This document shows positions 41,304 through 50,655 of a stretch of DNA of 64,000 nucleotides, piece after piece. Position 1 is the first letter of the stretch; each line of letters starts with the position of its first letter. The stretch covers positions 4,154,001 to 4,218,000 of the forward strand of contig NZ_CP123228.1 of assembly GCF_029855045.1 (NCBI RefSeq), in the 5' to 3' direction. The translations under genes were made by a program, and so were the position numbers. Under the pieces are notes generated by a model. That model saw nothing but the letters and a program-made list of their open reading frames with translations. It was not told the origin of the DNA and searched no databases. The stretch is from Piscinibacter sp. XHJ-5 (lineage in GTDB: Bacteria; Pseudomonadota; Gammaproteobacteria; Burkholderiales; Burkholderiaceae_C).

Positions 41304-41909
41304 TCACGCCGTGGCGTTCGCACGCGGCCGCAGCGCCAACGCGATGCCGGCGATCCCGAGCAGCCACATCGCATAGGTCTCGGGCTCAGGCACCGCCGTC
41401 ACGATGCGCAAAGTGCCCCCGGCCGTCGTCAAGGACGCATCCATCGCGGAAAACCGGTTGCGTGGAAGTACGCCAGGCAGGTGCATGTCGATGAACGGGA
41501 CGTCGCCGCTGCCCACGAGCCCGCCGACCAGGTCCACCACCTGCCCGTTCTCGATGAGGAACCCGGGTGCGGAGGCGAAGCCGCTCTGGTTGCGAAACGT
41601 GGCGAGTGCCGTGTTGTCGGGCCCGGTCGAGTAGATCAGGTTGCCGAACGGCAGATAGAAATCGGAGATGGCAGCGGTGTTGTTGATGCCGTCGGTCAGC
41701 AGGATGGCGCTGTCGATCGAGAAGTGGCCCACGAACACCTGCCCGGTGCTCAAGCAGCCGAAGGTCAGCGGCAGGTTCAGGGCGCAACCGGGAGAGTTGC
41801 TGACTTGATCGACCTGCAGGATGAGGTCGTAGCTGGTCAGCGCGCCCACGGCGGCCGACGACATCCCAAAGGCCATCGCGATGGCGGCCAGTGACTTTTT
41901 CGCGCTCAA
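41304..41909 (-). CDS. PEP-CTERM sorting-domain exported protein
   Basis: 201 residues: a signal peptide (KKSLAAIAMAFGMSSAAVGA), a ~150-residue beta-rich body of unknown function (with two cysteines, PGCALNLPLTFGCL), and a C-terminal PEP-CTERM tag: VPEPETYAMWLLGIAGIALA then the basic tail RPR. Such proteins are processed by an exosortase and linked to exopolysaccharide or biofilm formation. The start is apparently TTG at 41909 with a run of G's 7 bp upstream; downstream ATGs would destroy the signal peptide. No exosortase gene is in the window. Confidence 0.85.
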   Translation of the reverse strand: MSAKKSLAAIAMAFGMSSAAVGALTSYDLILQVDQVSNSPGCALNLPLTFGCLSTGQVFVGHFSIDSAILLTDGINNTAAISDFYLPFGNLIYSTGPDNTALATFRNQSGFASAPGFLIENGQVVDLVGGLVGSGDVPFIDMHLPGVLPRNRFSAMDASLTTAGGTLRIVTAVPEPETYAMWLLGIAGIALALRPRANATA

Positions 41910-42046
41910 GGAGTGCCCCCTTCGACTGTTTATTCGCGGAATCGTCGCCGGGATCGCGAAGCCAGCACAACCCCCCAGTTTGAAATCGGGTTACTCCGCG
42001 TCGCGCCGATGCCACGCACTCGCGTGCGAGACCACTCCTCGCGGAA

Positions 42047-42071
42047 GCGGCGTGTAGGAACTACACGCCGC
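42047..42071 (-). terminator. Strong hairpin downstream of the CxxCxGxG mini-protein gene
   Basis: GCGGCGTGTAG-GAA-CTACACGCCGC: a perfect 11-bp stem with a 3-base loop, 5 bp after the stop on the minus strand. Only a short U-poor tail (TTCC) follows, so it may be a weak intrinsic terminator or an mRNA-stabilising hairpin. The rest of the 41910-42046 gap shows no recognised element. Confidence 0.5.
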
Positions 42072-42076
42072 CGGGC

Positions 42077-42277
42077 TCACCCGCCGCCTATGCCTTTGAC
42101 GACTTTGCCGCGGCCCCCGCATTCGGTACAGACTGCATTGGCAAGTCGGCCGCTGCCGCCGCAGCGCGGACAGACGTCCTCGCCGGTGCCCGGCGTGCCC
42201 GCAGGTGCCTGGTCGCCAGGCGCCATCGGGCGCTGTTCCTTCGGGTCGCGGTCGTTGGGGGATGAGGCTTCAGCCAT
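42077..42277 (-). CDS. Small CxxCxGxG zinc-ribbon-like protein
   Basis: 66 residues. A charged, proline-rich N-terminus is followed by two DnaJ-type cysteine repeats, CPRCGGSGRLANAVCTEC and GGRGK, i.e. two CxxCxGxG-like units able to hold one zinc, and a glycine tail. GAGGAG lies upstream of the ATG. Too small to be a chaperone itself; possibly a zinc or protein-binding accessory. Expression is suggested by the ribosome-binding site and following hairpin. Function unknown. Confidence 0.75.
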   Translation of the reverse strand: MAEASSPNDRDPKEQRPMAPGDQAPAGTPGTGEDVCPRCGGSGRLANAVCTECGGRGKVVKGIGGG

Positions 42278-42339
42278 GGCGGATCTCCTCGGCTTGTCGG
42301 TTCTGCGTCTTCAGCAAGCGGGGTGCCCCCGACCACGCT

Positions 42340-44001
42340 TCAGTTGATGCAAGTCCGGTTCTTCCCGGTCCGCTTGGCTTCGTACAGGGCCTGGTCGGCG
42401 CGCTCCAGCGCCTCCTCGATGCGCTCGCCTGGTCGATATGCGGTGACACCGGCGGAGAAGGTGACGAAGATCTGCTTGTTCTCGTGCATGAACAGGCCGC
42501 CGCTCAGCGAGCGCTGCAGACGGGTCAGGATGAGCTGGCCCTCCTCCACCGGCGTGTCGGGCAGCAGCACGACGAATTCCTCGCCGCCGTAGCGCGCGGT
42601 GAGATCGGTGGGACGCAGCGTGCGGCTCACCACCGCGGCCAGCGACTTCAGGGCCTCGTCGCCGACCCCGTGTCCCAGCTCGTCGTTGAGCCGCTTGAAG
42701 TTGTCGATGTCGAGCAGGCCGACGCACAGGCGGCTGCCGGTGCGTTCCATGCGCGAGCGCTCGGCCTCGAAACCCTGCATCAGGCCGCGCCGGTTGGCGA
42801 TCTGCGTGAGCTGGTCGGTCGACACCTCTTCCGAGAGGCGGCGCAGCTCGCCTTCGAGCTCGCTGACGCGCTGCGTGAGCCCGCTGGCGCGCGTGTGCTC
42901 GTCGTGCAGCCGCTGCTGCGTCTGCGCGACCAGCGCCTGCACGGTCCGGCTTTCCTCCACCATCTCGCGCACGACGCCGGTCAGGCTCTCGAGCGTGTCG
43001 GCCTTCTCGATGACGTCGGCGTAGCGGCCCACGCTCTGGTGGAAGCGTCCGGTCTGCGAGCCCAGCTCGTCGAGCTCGCTCAGCATGCGGCCGATCAGGG
43101 TCTTCAGCGCATCGCGTGCGCGCTGCCGCTCGATCCTGAGCTGGCCCTGGCGCTCCCGTGTGGTGTGCAGAAGGTCGCTCACCGACTTGACGCCGCGCGC
43201 CGTCAGCCCTTCGTCGATCTTGAGCCGCATCGCCTCGCACTGCCCCTGCGCCCAGCTGTCGTCCTCGGCCAGGTCGGACAGGCTGGCGGTGAGTTCGCGG
43301 CACAGGTCGCCCAGCTGATCGAGCAGGTGATGGCGGTGCTGCAGCACGCGTTCAGCGCGCTGGCACAGCAGCTTGAGCTCGTCGGCGAGCAGCGGCGTCG
43401 CACCCTGATCCTGGATGCGCCGCGACGCATCGGCGATGGCCGCGGCCAGCACCCGGCTGTCGGCTTCGCTGCCGGGCAACGCGTGCTGCACGGTGGCGTC
43501 GAAGATGGCGACGATGCGGTTCCAGTCGGGCACCGCGGCGGACGCATCGGCACCGGCGGGCACGCGGGCCGATGCCGTCTCCGGCGCCTCGTCGAGCGGC
43601 ACCGGCACGGTCTCGACGCCGCCCTCCTCGGGCGCTTCGCTCTCCCAGCTGGCGACCAGTTGCCGCAGCCGCTGCTGCAGCCGCGCGGCGTCGCCGCGGC
43701 TGCCGCTCAGCACGCGTTGCAGGCTGTCCTTCTTGCGCGCCGTCGTCCATTGGCGGCTGCGCTGCTCCACCCCGCGAACGATGCGGTCGATCAGCTCGGC
43801 CAGCTGCTCGCCGCCGCCTTCGGGCGCCGCGCGCGGCGACGGCGCGACACCCATCTCCTGCTGGTAGGCCCGCTCGTAGTTCTCCGGTGTCGGCTCCAGC
43901 TTGTCCATCACCAGCCGGCGCAGCGCCGCCTTGGCAAGCTGGGCAGGCAGCATGGGGTCGGCGGATGCGGAAGGGGCCGCGCTCTTCGGCGGGGTCGCCA
44001 T
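42340..44001 (-). CDS. Diguanylate cyclase (GGDEF domain)
   Basis: 553 residues, no membrane helix. A long helical N-terminal region (~370 residues, with coiled-coil character such as QQRLHDEHTRASGLTQRVSELE) precedes a GGDEF domain with the active-site variant ARYGGEEFVVLLP. An inhibitory-site RPTD lies five residues upstream of GGEEF, so product inhibition is expected. It should make c-di-GMP from two GTP. Start has GAGGAAC upstream. It follows the REC-GGDEF-EAL gene by 12 bp in the same operon. Confidence 0.92.
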   Translation of the reverse strand: MATPPKSAAPSASADPMLPAQLAKAALRRLVMDKLEPTPENYERAYQQEMGVAPSPRAAPEGGGEQLAELIDRIVRGVEQRSRQWTTARKKDSLQRVLSGSRGDAARLQQRLRQLVASWESEAPEEGGVETVPVPLDEAPETASARVPAGADASAAVPDWNRIVAIFDATVQHALPGSEADSRVLAAAIADASRRIQDQGATPLLADELKLLCQRAERVLQHRHHLLDQLGDLCRELTASLSDLAEDDSWAQGQCEAMRLKIDEGLTARGVKSVSDLLHTTRERQGQLRIERQRARDALKTLIGRMLSELDELGSQTGRFHQSVGRYADVIEKADTLESLTGVVREMVEESRTVQALVAQTQQRLHDEHTRASGLTQRVSELEGELRRLSEEVSTDQLTQIANRRGLMQGFEAERSRMERTGSRLCVGLLDIDNFKRLNDELGHGVGDEALKSLAAVVSRTLRPTDLTARYGGEEFVVLLPDTPVEEGQLILTRLQRSLSGGLFMHENKQIFVTFSAGVTAYRPGERIEEALERADQALYEAKRTGKNRTCIN

Positions 44002-44013
44002 GGAGGTTCCTCG

Positions 44014-46272
44014 TCAGCCGGCCGGCGTGGCGCGGTGGCCCCCGCGGCCTTCCGCGGCGCGCAGCGCGTCGGCCATGTCGTTGACGCCGGCCTTGCCGAT
44101 CCACGGCGCCTTCTTGGGCAGCACCGTCTGCTGCAGCCAGGTCTCGATGTCCTCGGGCAGCTGCGGCTTGCTGAACAGGAAGCCCTGCATCACGCCGCAG
44201 CCGAGGCGATGCAGCACCTCCATCTGGCGCAGGTTCTCCACGCCCTCGGCGATGACGCGCAGGCCCAGCGAGCGGGCCAGCGCGATGATGGCGGTGACCA
44301 CCGCGGAGCTCTGCGGGGTGAGCCCGAGGTCGCGCACGAAGCTGCGGTCGATCTTGAGCTCGGAGATCGGCAGCGTGGTCAGGTACGCGAGCGACGAATA
44401 GCCGGTGCCGAAGTCGTCGATCGAGATCTCGACGCCGATCTCGTTGAGGCGGTGCAGCGACGGGATGACGTTCTGCAGATCCTTCATCAGGCCCGTCTCG
44501 GTGATCTCGAGCTCGATGGCGTGGTGCGGCACGCCGTACATCGTGACCGCCTGGTGGATGTGCTCGACCAGGTCGGTGCGCTCGAACAGGCGGTTCGGCA
44601 GGTTGACGGCAATCGAGTCGGAGAAGCCGAAGCTGTCCTGCCACACGCGCGCCTGGCGGGCGGTCTCGCGGATCGCCCATTCGGACAGCGGGATGATGAG
44701 CCCGGTCTCCTCGGCCAGCGGGATGAAGTCGCCCGGTGGCACCAGCACGCCGGCGCGCTGCCAGCGCATGAGTGCCTCGGCGCCGACCATCTTGGCGGCG
44801 CGCACGTCGATCTTGGGCTGGTAGTGCAGCACCAGCTCGTTGCGCTCGATCGCCTTGTGCAGCGCGCTCTCGAGCTCCAGCTTCTCGCGGCCCTTGCCGG
44901 CGAGCTGCGGCCGGTACAGCGACGCCGCATTGCGGCCCTGCGCCTTCACCGAGTACATGGCGACGTCGGAGTTGCGCATCAGGTCGGCCACCGACAGGCC
45001 GTCGCGCGGGAACATCGCGATGCCGACGCTGGCCGTGACGAAGCATTCCTGGCCGCCGACGAAGATCGGCTCGCGCATCAGGTCGAGGATGCGCACCGCC
45101 ACACGCTCGGCGTCGCGCTCGTCCACCACCTCGGGCAGCAGCGCGACGAACTCGTCGCCGCCCAGGCGGCCCACCGCCTCCAGCGTGCGGTGCGAGCGCG
45201 AGCCCATGGCCTCGAGCGAGCTCTCCATCACCTGGTCGCAGTGGCGCACGCATGAACGCAGGCGGCGCGCCACTTCCATCAGCAGCTCGTCGCCGGCGCC
45301 ATGGCCCAGCGTGTCGTTGATGACCTTGAAGCGGTCGAGATCGATGAGCAGCAGGCTCACCTGGTGGTTGAGCCGGCGCGCGTACTCGAGCGCGCGCTCG
45401 GTGCGCCAGATGAGCTGGCGCCGATTGGGCAGGCCGGTCAGCGCATCGAAGTTGGCCAGGTGGCGGATCTTGTCCTCTGCCATGCGCCGGTCGGTCACGT
45501 CCTGCACGATGCCGGTGTAGCCCTGCAGGTTGCCGTGTTCGTTGAACTCGGGCTCGGCCTCGGTGTGGATGATGCGCTGGCGGCCATCGGCCAGCGTCAC
45601 CGGGATGTCGGTGGCAAGCACCGAGCTGTGGCTCAGCACGTCGTGCAGCACGGTAAGAAAGCCCGCGCGGTCTTCCGGGGGCAGCATGCGCAGCAGCTGG
45701 CGGAACTCCAGGCGCACGCCGGGCCCGAGGCCGAAGACGCGCAAACCCTCGACCGAGAACACCGGGCTGCCGTGCTCGCGCTTCCAGTCGAAGCTGCCCA
45801 TGCGGGCCAGGTCCTGCGCGCGGGCCAGCTTGGACTTGCTGCGCTCCAGCTCCTGGCGCGTGCGCGACGAGCGCAGCAGGTAGCGCAGGCGACCGGCCAG
45901 CAGGCTCCACTGGGTGGACTTGACGAAGAAGTCGGTCGCGCCGGCCTCGTAGGCGCGGTTGATGGACGCATCGTCGTCGAGGCCGGTCAGCATGAGAACC
46001 GGCAGCGACTCGAAGCCCGGCAAGGCGCGCAGCTCGCGGCAGGTCTGGAAGCCGTCCATGCCGGGCATCATGGCGTCCAGCACGACGACGTCGGGCAGCC
46101 AGTCGGCCAGCACCTGGATGGCGCGCTCGCCGCTCGTGGCCTCGGTGATGGAGAAGCCGCGCTCGCGCAAGGCGATGCTGGTCAGCAAGAGGTTGACCTC
46201 GTCGTCGTCGACGAGGAGGACTCGAGGCTGACCCAGCGATTCGTCGTCGCTCAACGCAACGCTTGCGTTCAT
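44014..46272 (-). CDS. Response regulator with PAS, GGDEF and EAL domains
   Basis: 752 residues. Receiver domain 16-130 with phosphoacceptor Asp66 (VVVLDAMMPGMDG) and FFVKS; a PAS/PAC region (~150-300; YTGIVQDVTDRR); GGDEF (GRLGGDEFVALLPE) lacking an RxxD inhibitory site and carrying an extra ~20-residue loop before the motif; and EAL with GAEALMRWQR, EITETGLMKD, IDDFGTGYSSL and IAEGVENLRQ. All main EAL catalytic segments look intact, so both synthesis and hydrolysis of c-di-GMP are possible. Its ATG overlaps the stop of the hybrid kinase gene, which probably phosphorylates it. Confidence 0.93.
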   Translation of the reverse strand: MNASVALSDDESLGQPRVLLVDDDEVNLLLTSIALRERGFSITEATSGERAIQVLADWLPDVVVLDAMMPGMDGFQTCRELRALPGFESLPVLMLTGLDDDASINRAYEAGATDFFVKSTQWSLLAGRLRYLLRSSRTRQELERSKSKLARAQDLARMGSFDWKREHGSPVFSVEGLRVFGLGPGVRLEFRQLLRMLPPEDRAGFLTVLHDVLSHSSVLATDIPVTLADGRQRIIHTEAEPEFNEHGNLQGYTGIVQDVTDRRMAEDKIRHLANFDALTGLPNRRQLIWRTERALEYARRLNHQVSLLLIDLDRFKVINDTLGHGAGDELLMEVARRLRSCVRHCDQVMESSLEAMGSRSHRTLEAVGRLGGDEFVALLPEVVDERDAERVAVRILDLMREPIFVGGQECFVTASVGIAMFPRDGLSVADLMRNSDVAMYSVKAQGRNAASLYRPQLAGKGREKLELESALHKAIERNELVLHYQPKIDVRAAKMVGAEALMRWQRAGVLVPPGDFIPLAEETGLIIPLSEWAIRETARQARVWQDSFGFSDSIAVNLPNRLFERTDLVEHIHQAVTMYGVPHHAIELEITETGLMKDLQNVIPSLHRLNEIGVEISIDDFGTGYSSLAYLTTLPISELKIDRSFVRDLGLTPQSSAVVTAIIALARSLGLRVIAEGVENLRQMEVLHRLGCGVMQGFLFSKPQLPEDIETWLQQTVLPKKAPWIGKAGVNDMADALRAAEGRGGHRATPAG

Positions 46273-49271
46273 GTGGAGGCGTCCAGCAACCGCTTCAAAG
46301 CTTGTAACACGATCTCGACCTCGGCGGAAAGCTCCTCGACCCGGGCATCGACGTTTTCCAGCCTGTCCGTGCGAATCTTGGCTTCGATTTCGGCGCAGAG
46401 TTGCGACAGTTTCATGGCGCCTATGCTGGCCGACGACGACTTCAGCGTATGCGCGACATGCCGGATGCCGGCCGCGTCGCCGGCGCGCCGCGCATCCTGC
46501 AGCTGCGGCAGCAGCCGCGCCGCTGAAGCCTCGAAGGCCGTGATGACGCGCGACAGCAGCTGGTTCTCGCCCTTGGGATCGAGCTCGCGAAGCCGCTCCA
46601 GGGCGTCGGCGTCGAGCACTGTCTCCGTGCCCGCCGGCAGCGTCCACGCCCCTGTGGGCGCGCCGCCGCCCCTCGGCGGGCCGTCGGCGGGGCCGGCCGG
46701 CTTGGCACTCAGGCGTTTGATCAGCATGGCGAGCAATTGGCTTTGGCGAAACGGTTTGGACAGATAGTCATCGAAGCCCAGCGCCAGGAACCGGTCCTGG
46801 TCGCCTCCCAGCGCGTTCGCCGTGACGGCAATCACTGGGGTATGGCTCGGCGTGACGAACTCGAACCGGCCGCCGGACCCGCGGCGGAACCAGCCCAGCG
46901 CCTCGACGCCGTCCATGCCGGGCATCTGGATGTCCATCAGCACGAGGTCGAAGTGTGCCTCACACAGCGCGCGCAACCCCTGCATCGCGCCAGCGGCCAC
47001 ACGCACCCTGAGGCCGAGGTGGCGCAGCATCTGGCCGATGACCTCCTGATTGACGGGGTTGTCCTCGATGACCAGCACGCTGCCCGACAGGCGCGGGGAG
47101 AGCGGCACGCTGTCGCGGCGCTGCGCCGAGACGCCCAGGATGGCCTGGCGCAGCTCGGCCTTGCGCACCGGCTTGGCGACGAAGCGGTGAAAGCCCGCGA
47201 GCTGCGCCGCCCGCACGTCGTCCGGCGACGACACCGACGACAGCAGGATCATCTTCAGGTCCGGGTGGCTGCCGTCGACCTTCAGCGTGCGGCCGAAGGT
47301 CACGCCGTCCACACGCGGCATGTGCATGTCGACCAGCGCCAGGTCGTAGTGCGTGTCGAAGACCGTCTTGCCGCGCAGGATGTCGAGCGCCTGCTGGCCG
47401 TCCCCGGCCAGGGTCACATCCATGCCCCAGGCGCCCAGCATGTTCTCGAGCACCGTGCGGTTGGTCTCGTGATCCTCGACCACCAGCACGCGCATGCCGG
47501 ACAACTCGGTGCCGTCGAGCTCGCCGACGGCGCTGTCGCCGATCGCCGGTCGCAACGGCAGGCGGAACAGGAAGTGCGATCCGATGCCCGGCGAGCTCTG
47601 CACGGTGATGCTGCCGCCCATCAGCTCGATGAGCTGCCGGGAGATCGCCAGCCCGAGCCCCGTGCCGCCGTAGCGGCGCGACATGCCGCCGTTGGCCTGC
47701 GTGAAGGCGCTGAACAGCCGGGGCAGCACCTCCGGATCGATGCCGATGCCGGTGTCGCGCACGCCGAACGCGAGCCAGACCGATCCGGCGGGCGCCTCCT
47801 GCGCCACGGGCACCGGGGCGTCGTCCGGGCGCAGCTCGACCACCACCTCGCCGTGCTCGGTGAACTTGATGGCGTTGGCGATCAGGTTGGTGAGCACCTG
47901 GCGCAGCCGCAGCGGATCGCCGTGCACGCTCGGCGGCAGCCCCGGTGCCTCGTAGAAGCTCAGCTCCAGGCCCTTCTCGTGCGCCCGCGGCGCCAGCAGC
48001 TCCAGCGTGTCCTCGACCACGCTGCGCAGCGAGAAGTCGGTCGGCGCCAGCTCGAGCTTGCCGGCCTCGATCTTCGAGAAGTCGAGGATGTCGTTGATGA
48101 TCTCCAGCAGCGATTCGCCCGAGCGGTACACCGCCTTCGCGAAGCGGCGCTGCTTGTCGTTCAGCGGCGTGCCCAGCAGCAGCTCGGTCATGCCGAGGAT
48201 GCCGTTCATCGGCGTGCGGATCTCGTGGCTCATGTTCGCCATGAACTGGCTCTTCGCCAGGCTTGCCGCCTCGGCGTCGTCGCGCGCACGTTCCAGCTCC
48301 ACCTCGTGCTCGCGGTCGCGCGTCACGTCGGACACCAGGCCGTACACCCGCAGCGTGCCGTCGGGCAGCGTGCGCGTGCGCGAGCGCGAGCGTATCCAGC
48401 GCAGGCCCTTGCGCGGATGCTGGATGCGGTAGGTGATGTCGGCCGGCTCGCCGCGCATCTCGAGCTCGCGCCGCTGCGCCAGCAAGGGCACGTCGTCCTC
48501 GAGCAGGTGATCGAGGATGGCGCCGTGGCGCCGCTCGAACTGCTCGCGTGAGACGCCGTAGGTGTCGAAGGCGCTGCTGCCGAGAAACTCGAAGTGCGAG
48601 CGCTCGGGGTTGCTGACGAACAGCGTGTCCTCCATCGTCTCGGCAAGCTCTGCGTAGCGGGCCAGCGATTCCTCCAGCGGCGCCGGTCCCGCCGCCTCGC
48701 GCTGCGCCAGCGCGTCGAGCTGCGCCTTGACCAGCTCCAGCAGGCGGCCGAGCGCGTCCGTGCCGACCTCGAGCGCCGTGCCCTTGAGCGCCAGCATCGC
48801 GATCACCTGGCCACCGCGCGACACCGGAAGCGCGAAGCCGGCTTCGCTGCTGCCGGTCACCTCGCCGCTCTTCATCGCCACGCCGAGCGGAAACCGTTCC
48901 GGGACCACCAGCGTTTCGTGCGGCGCCTCCGGCGGCTCGTGCAGCGTGATTTCCTGCGCACCCAGCTCGTGGACCAGCTCGTCGCGCACGTCGCGCAAGG
49001 CATCGGCCAGCGACGGCGCCTTGCCGATGGTGCGCGTGAGCACCGTGGCGATGTCGAGCATCGCGCCGTCGTCGAGCGCGTGCGACTCGCCCGCGTCGGG
49101 AGTCGGCGCGGCGCGGACCTTCAGGTGGAAACGCCGCATCACCAGCGCGCCGATGAGCGCCAGCATCGCGAACGATGCCAGCAGCGCACCTTGCCGTCCG
49201 GGCGTGAACAAGGACACGCCGGCGGCGAGCGCAGCGAGCCACAGCGAGACGCGGGACAGGTAAGGCAGCAT
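46269..49271 (-). CDS. Hybrid sensor histidine kinase (HisKA-HATPase-REC-REC-HPt)
   Basis: 1000 residues. Two N-terminal membrane helices (about 4-23 and 28-46), a GAF-like region, a PAS domain (~205-320), HisKA with phospho-His349 (NMSHEIRTPMNG), HATPase_c (NLIANAIKFTEHG, DTGIGI, GGTGLGLAIS), two receiver domains (LALVDMHMPRVDG; LVLMDIQMPGMDG) and a C-terminal HPt domain (VAHTLKSSSASIGA). This BarA-like design runs a His-Asp-His phosphorelay within one protein. The signal is unknown. The likely output is the overlapping REC-PAS-GGDEF-EAL gene. Start ATG at 49271 follows a longer, non-signal open frame. Confidence 0.93.
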   Translation of the reverse strand: MLPYLSRVSLWLAALAAGVSLFTPGRQGALLASFAMLALIGALVMRRFHLKVRAAPTPDAGESHALDDGAMLDIATVLTRTIGKAPSLADALRDVRDELVHELGAQEITLHEPPEAPHETLVVPERFPLGVAMKSGEVTGSSEAGFALPVSRGGQVIAMLALKGTALEVGTDALGRLLELVKAQLDALAQREAAGPAPLEESLARYAELAETMEDTLFVSNPERSHFEFLGSSAFDTYGVSREQFERRHGAILDHLLEDDVPLLAQRRELEMRGEPADITYRIQHPRKGLRWIRSRSRTRTLPDGTLRVYGLVSDVTRDREHEVELERARDDAEAASLAKSQFMANMSHEIRTPMNGILGMTELLLGTPLNDKQRRFAKAVYRSGESLLEIINDILDFSKIEAGKLELAPTDFSLRSVVEDTLELLAPRAHEKGLELSFYEAPGLPPSVHGDPLRLRQVLTNLIANAIKFTEHGEVVVELRPDDAPVPVAQEAPAGSVWLAFGVRDTGIGIDPEVLPRLFSAFTQANGGMSRRYGGTGLGLAISRQLIELMGGSITVQSSPGIGSHFLFRLPLRPAIGDSAVGELDGTELSGMRVLVVEDHETNRTVLENMLGAWGMDVTLAGDGQQALDILRGKTVFDTHYDLALVDMHMPRVDGVTFGRTLKVDGSHPDLKMILLSSVSSPDDVRAAQLAGFHRFVAKPVRKAELRQAILGVSAQRRDSVPLSPRLSGSVLVIEDNPVNQEVIGQMLRHLGLRVRVAAGAMQGLRALCEAHFDLVLMDIQMPGMDGVEALGWFRRGSGGRFEFVTPSHTPVIAVTANALGGDQDRFLALGFDDYLSKPFRQSQLLAMLIKRLSAKPAGPADGPPRGGGAPTGAWTLPAGTETVLDADALERLRELDPKGENQLLSRVITAFEASAARLLPQLQDARRAGDAAGIRHVAHTLKSSSASIGAMKLSQLCAEIEAKIRTDRLENVDARVEELSAEVEIVLQALKRLLDAST

Positions 49272-49412
49272 GGGATGAAGGCTCGGAACAACTCGCCATC
49301 GACGCAAGGACACGTCCTTGGCGCAGCGGCGCGGGGACGCAATTCGTCGATTTCGGCGCACCAATGCCGAACTTGAATCGGTCCGCGTCCGCATTCCTCA
49401 CTTCTACAATCC

Positions 49413-50597
49413 ATGCATGTTCCGCCGCAGTACAGCGCGATGCTGATCCCGCAGTCCGTCGCCTGGGGCATGGCGGCGATCATCATGGCTCTGTTCGCGT
49501 GGCTGCTGTCGCGGCAGCGGCGTCTGGCCGGCGAGCTTCGCGACGCGCGAATCCATGCGCGGGCGCTCGGCGACCTGTTCGACGTATGGCAGTGGCGCAG
49601 CGACGCCGATCACCATCTCACCCAGCTTCGCCCACCCAACGGCACACCGGCGGGCGCGTGGACGGTGCCGCCCGCGGGCGAGCTGCTGTGGACTCGCTTT
49701 CGCGCCGGCGACGAAGCGGCGGTGCGGGCGTGCGTCGGCGCCCATTCCCCGGTGTCGGACCTGCCGGTGCAGGTGCAGCTTCCCGGCGGCAAGCTGGCGC
49801 ACGGCCAGCTGCGCGGCATCGCGCTGCACGACGGCGAAGGCCGCTTCGCCGGCTACCACGGCACGCTGCGCGTCCTGTCGGCCACGCCGGTGCCTCCGCG
49901 GCCGGTGCCGGCCGCGACCCACGCCGACAGCGAGAGCGAGTCCTTCAGCTACACGGTCTCGCACGACCTGCGCGCGCCGATCCGCGTGGTCGAAGGGTTC
50001 ACCAAGATCCTGAAGGAAGACTACGGCCGCCTGCTCGACCGCATCGGCAACGATCACCTCGACCGCGTGCTCGGTGCGGCCGCGCGCATGAACTGCATGA
50101 TCGATGCGCTGCTTGCGCTGTCGCAGCTGTCGACGCAGCCGCTCGCGCGGCAGCCGGTCCACCTGTCGCAGCTCGCTGCCTACATCGCCGACGACCTGAG
50201 GCGCCAGTCCCCGGAGCGCCGCGTGGCGGTCCACATCGAGCCGGAGATCCACGTCCAGGGCGACCCGACGCTGCTGCGCGTCGCGCTCGAGAACCTGCTC
50301 GGCAACGCCTGGAAGTACACGGCGAAGAGCCGCGATCCGCAGATCTGGTTCGGTCGCGACGTGCAGCAGACCGGATGCGTGTTCGCGGTGCGCGACAACG
50401 GGGCCGGCTTCGACATGCGCTTCGCCGACCGGCTGTTCGGCGTGTTCCAGCGGCTGCACAGCGCAACGGAGTTCCAGGGCACCGGCATCGGCCTGGCGTC
50501 GGTGCGGCGCATCGTTCGGCGCCACGGCGGAGACATCTGGGCCGAGAGCGAAGTCGATCGGGGCGCGACGTTCAGGTTCACGCTGGGCGAGACGTGA
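49413..50597 (+). CDS. Sensor histidine kinase
   Basis: 394 residues. One N-terminal membrane helix (SVAWGMAAIIMALFAWLL), a PAS-like segment (FDVWQWRSDADHH...GYHGTLRVLS), HisKA with SYTVSHDLRAPIRVVEGF, and HATPase_c (NLLGNAWKYTAK, RDNGAGFDM, GTGIGLASVRRIV). The HisKA style is that of phytochrome/bacteriophytochrome-like kinases with a DLRAP H-box. No response regulator is adjacent on its strand. A second ATG at 49440 is possible. Divergent from the hybrid kinase (141 bp between starts) and convergent with aroQ. Confidence 0.9.
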   Translation: MHVPPQYSAMLIPQSVAWGMAAIIMALFAWLLSRQRRLAGELRDARIHARALGDLFDVWQWRSDADHHLTQLRPPNGTPAGAWTVPPAGELLWTRFRAGDEAAVRACVGAHSPVSDLPVQVQLPGGKLAHGQLRGIALHDGEGRFAGYHGTLRVLSATPVPPRPVPAATHADSESESFSYTVSHDLRAPIRVVEGFTKILKEDYGRLLDRIGNDHLDRVLGAAARMNCMIDALLALSQLSTQPLARQPVHLSQLAAYIADDLRRQSPERRVAVHIEPEIHVQGDPTLLRVALENLLGNAWKYTAKSRDPQIWFGRDVQQTGCVFAVRDNGAGFDMRFADRLFGVFQRLHSATEFQGTGIGLASVRRIVRRHGGDIWAESEVDRGATFRFTLGET

Positions 50598-50607
50598 TCG
50601 ACTCGCG

Positions 50608-50650
50608 CTCACCCCGCCCCTCTCCCGCTCGCGAGAGAGAGCAAGGCGGG
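50608..50650. repeat. Dispersed GC-rich palindromic intergenic repeat, copy D
   Basis: CTCACCCCGCCCCTCTCCCG then CTCGCGAGAGAGAGCAAGG, between the convergent kinase and aroQ genes. The CTCTC..GAGAG arms pair around CGCTCGCG and could serve as a bidirectional terminator-like hairpin. Confidence 0.65.
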
Positions 50651-50655
50651 TCCGC

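Noticed and set aside
41910..42046. A c-di-GMP riboswitch upstream of the PEP-CTERM gene
   Set aside because: The GGGTT- and GC-rich stretch was tempting next to c-di-GMP genes, but I cannot find the conserved GEMM core or its paired stems.
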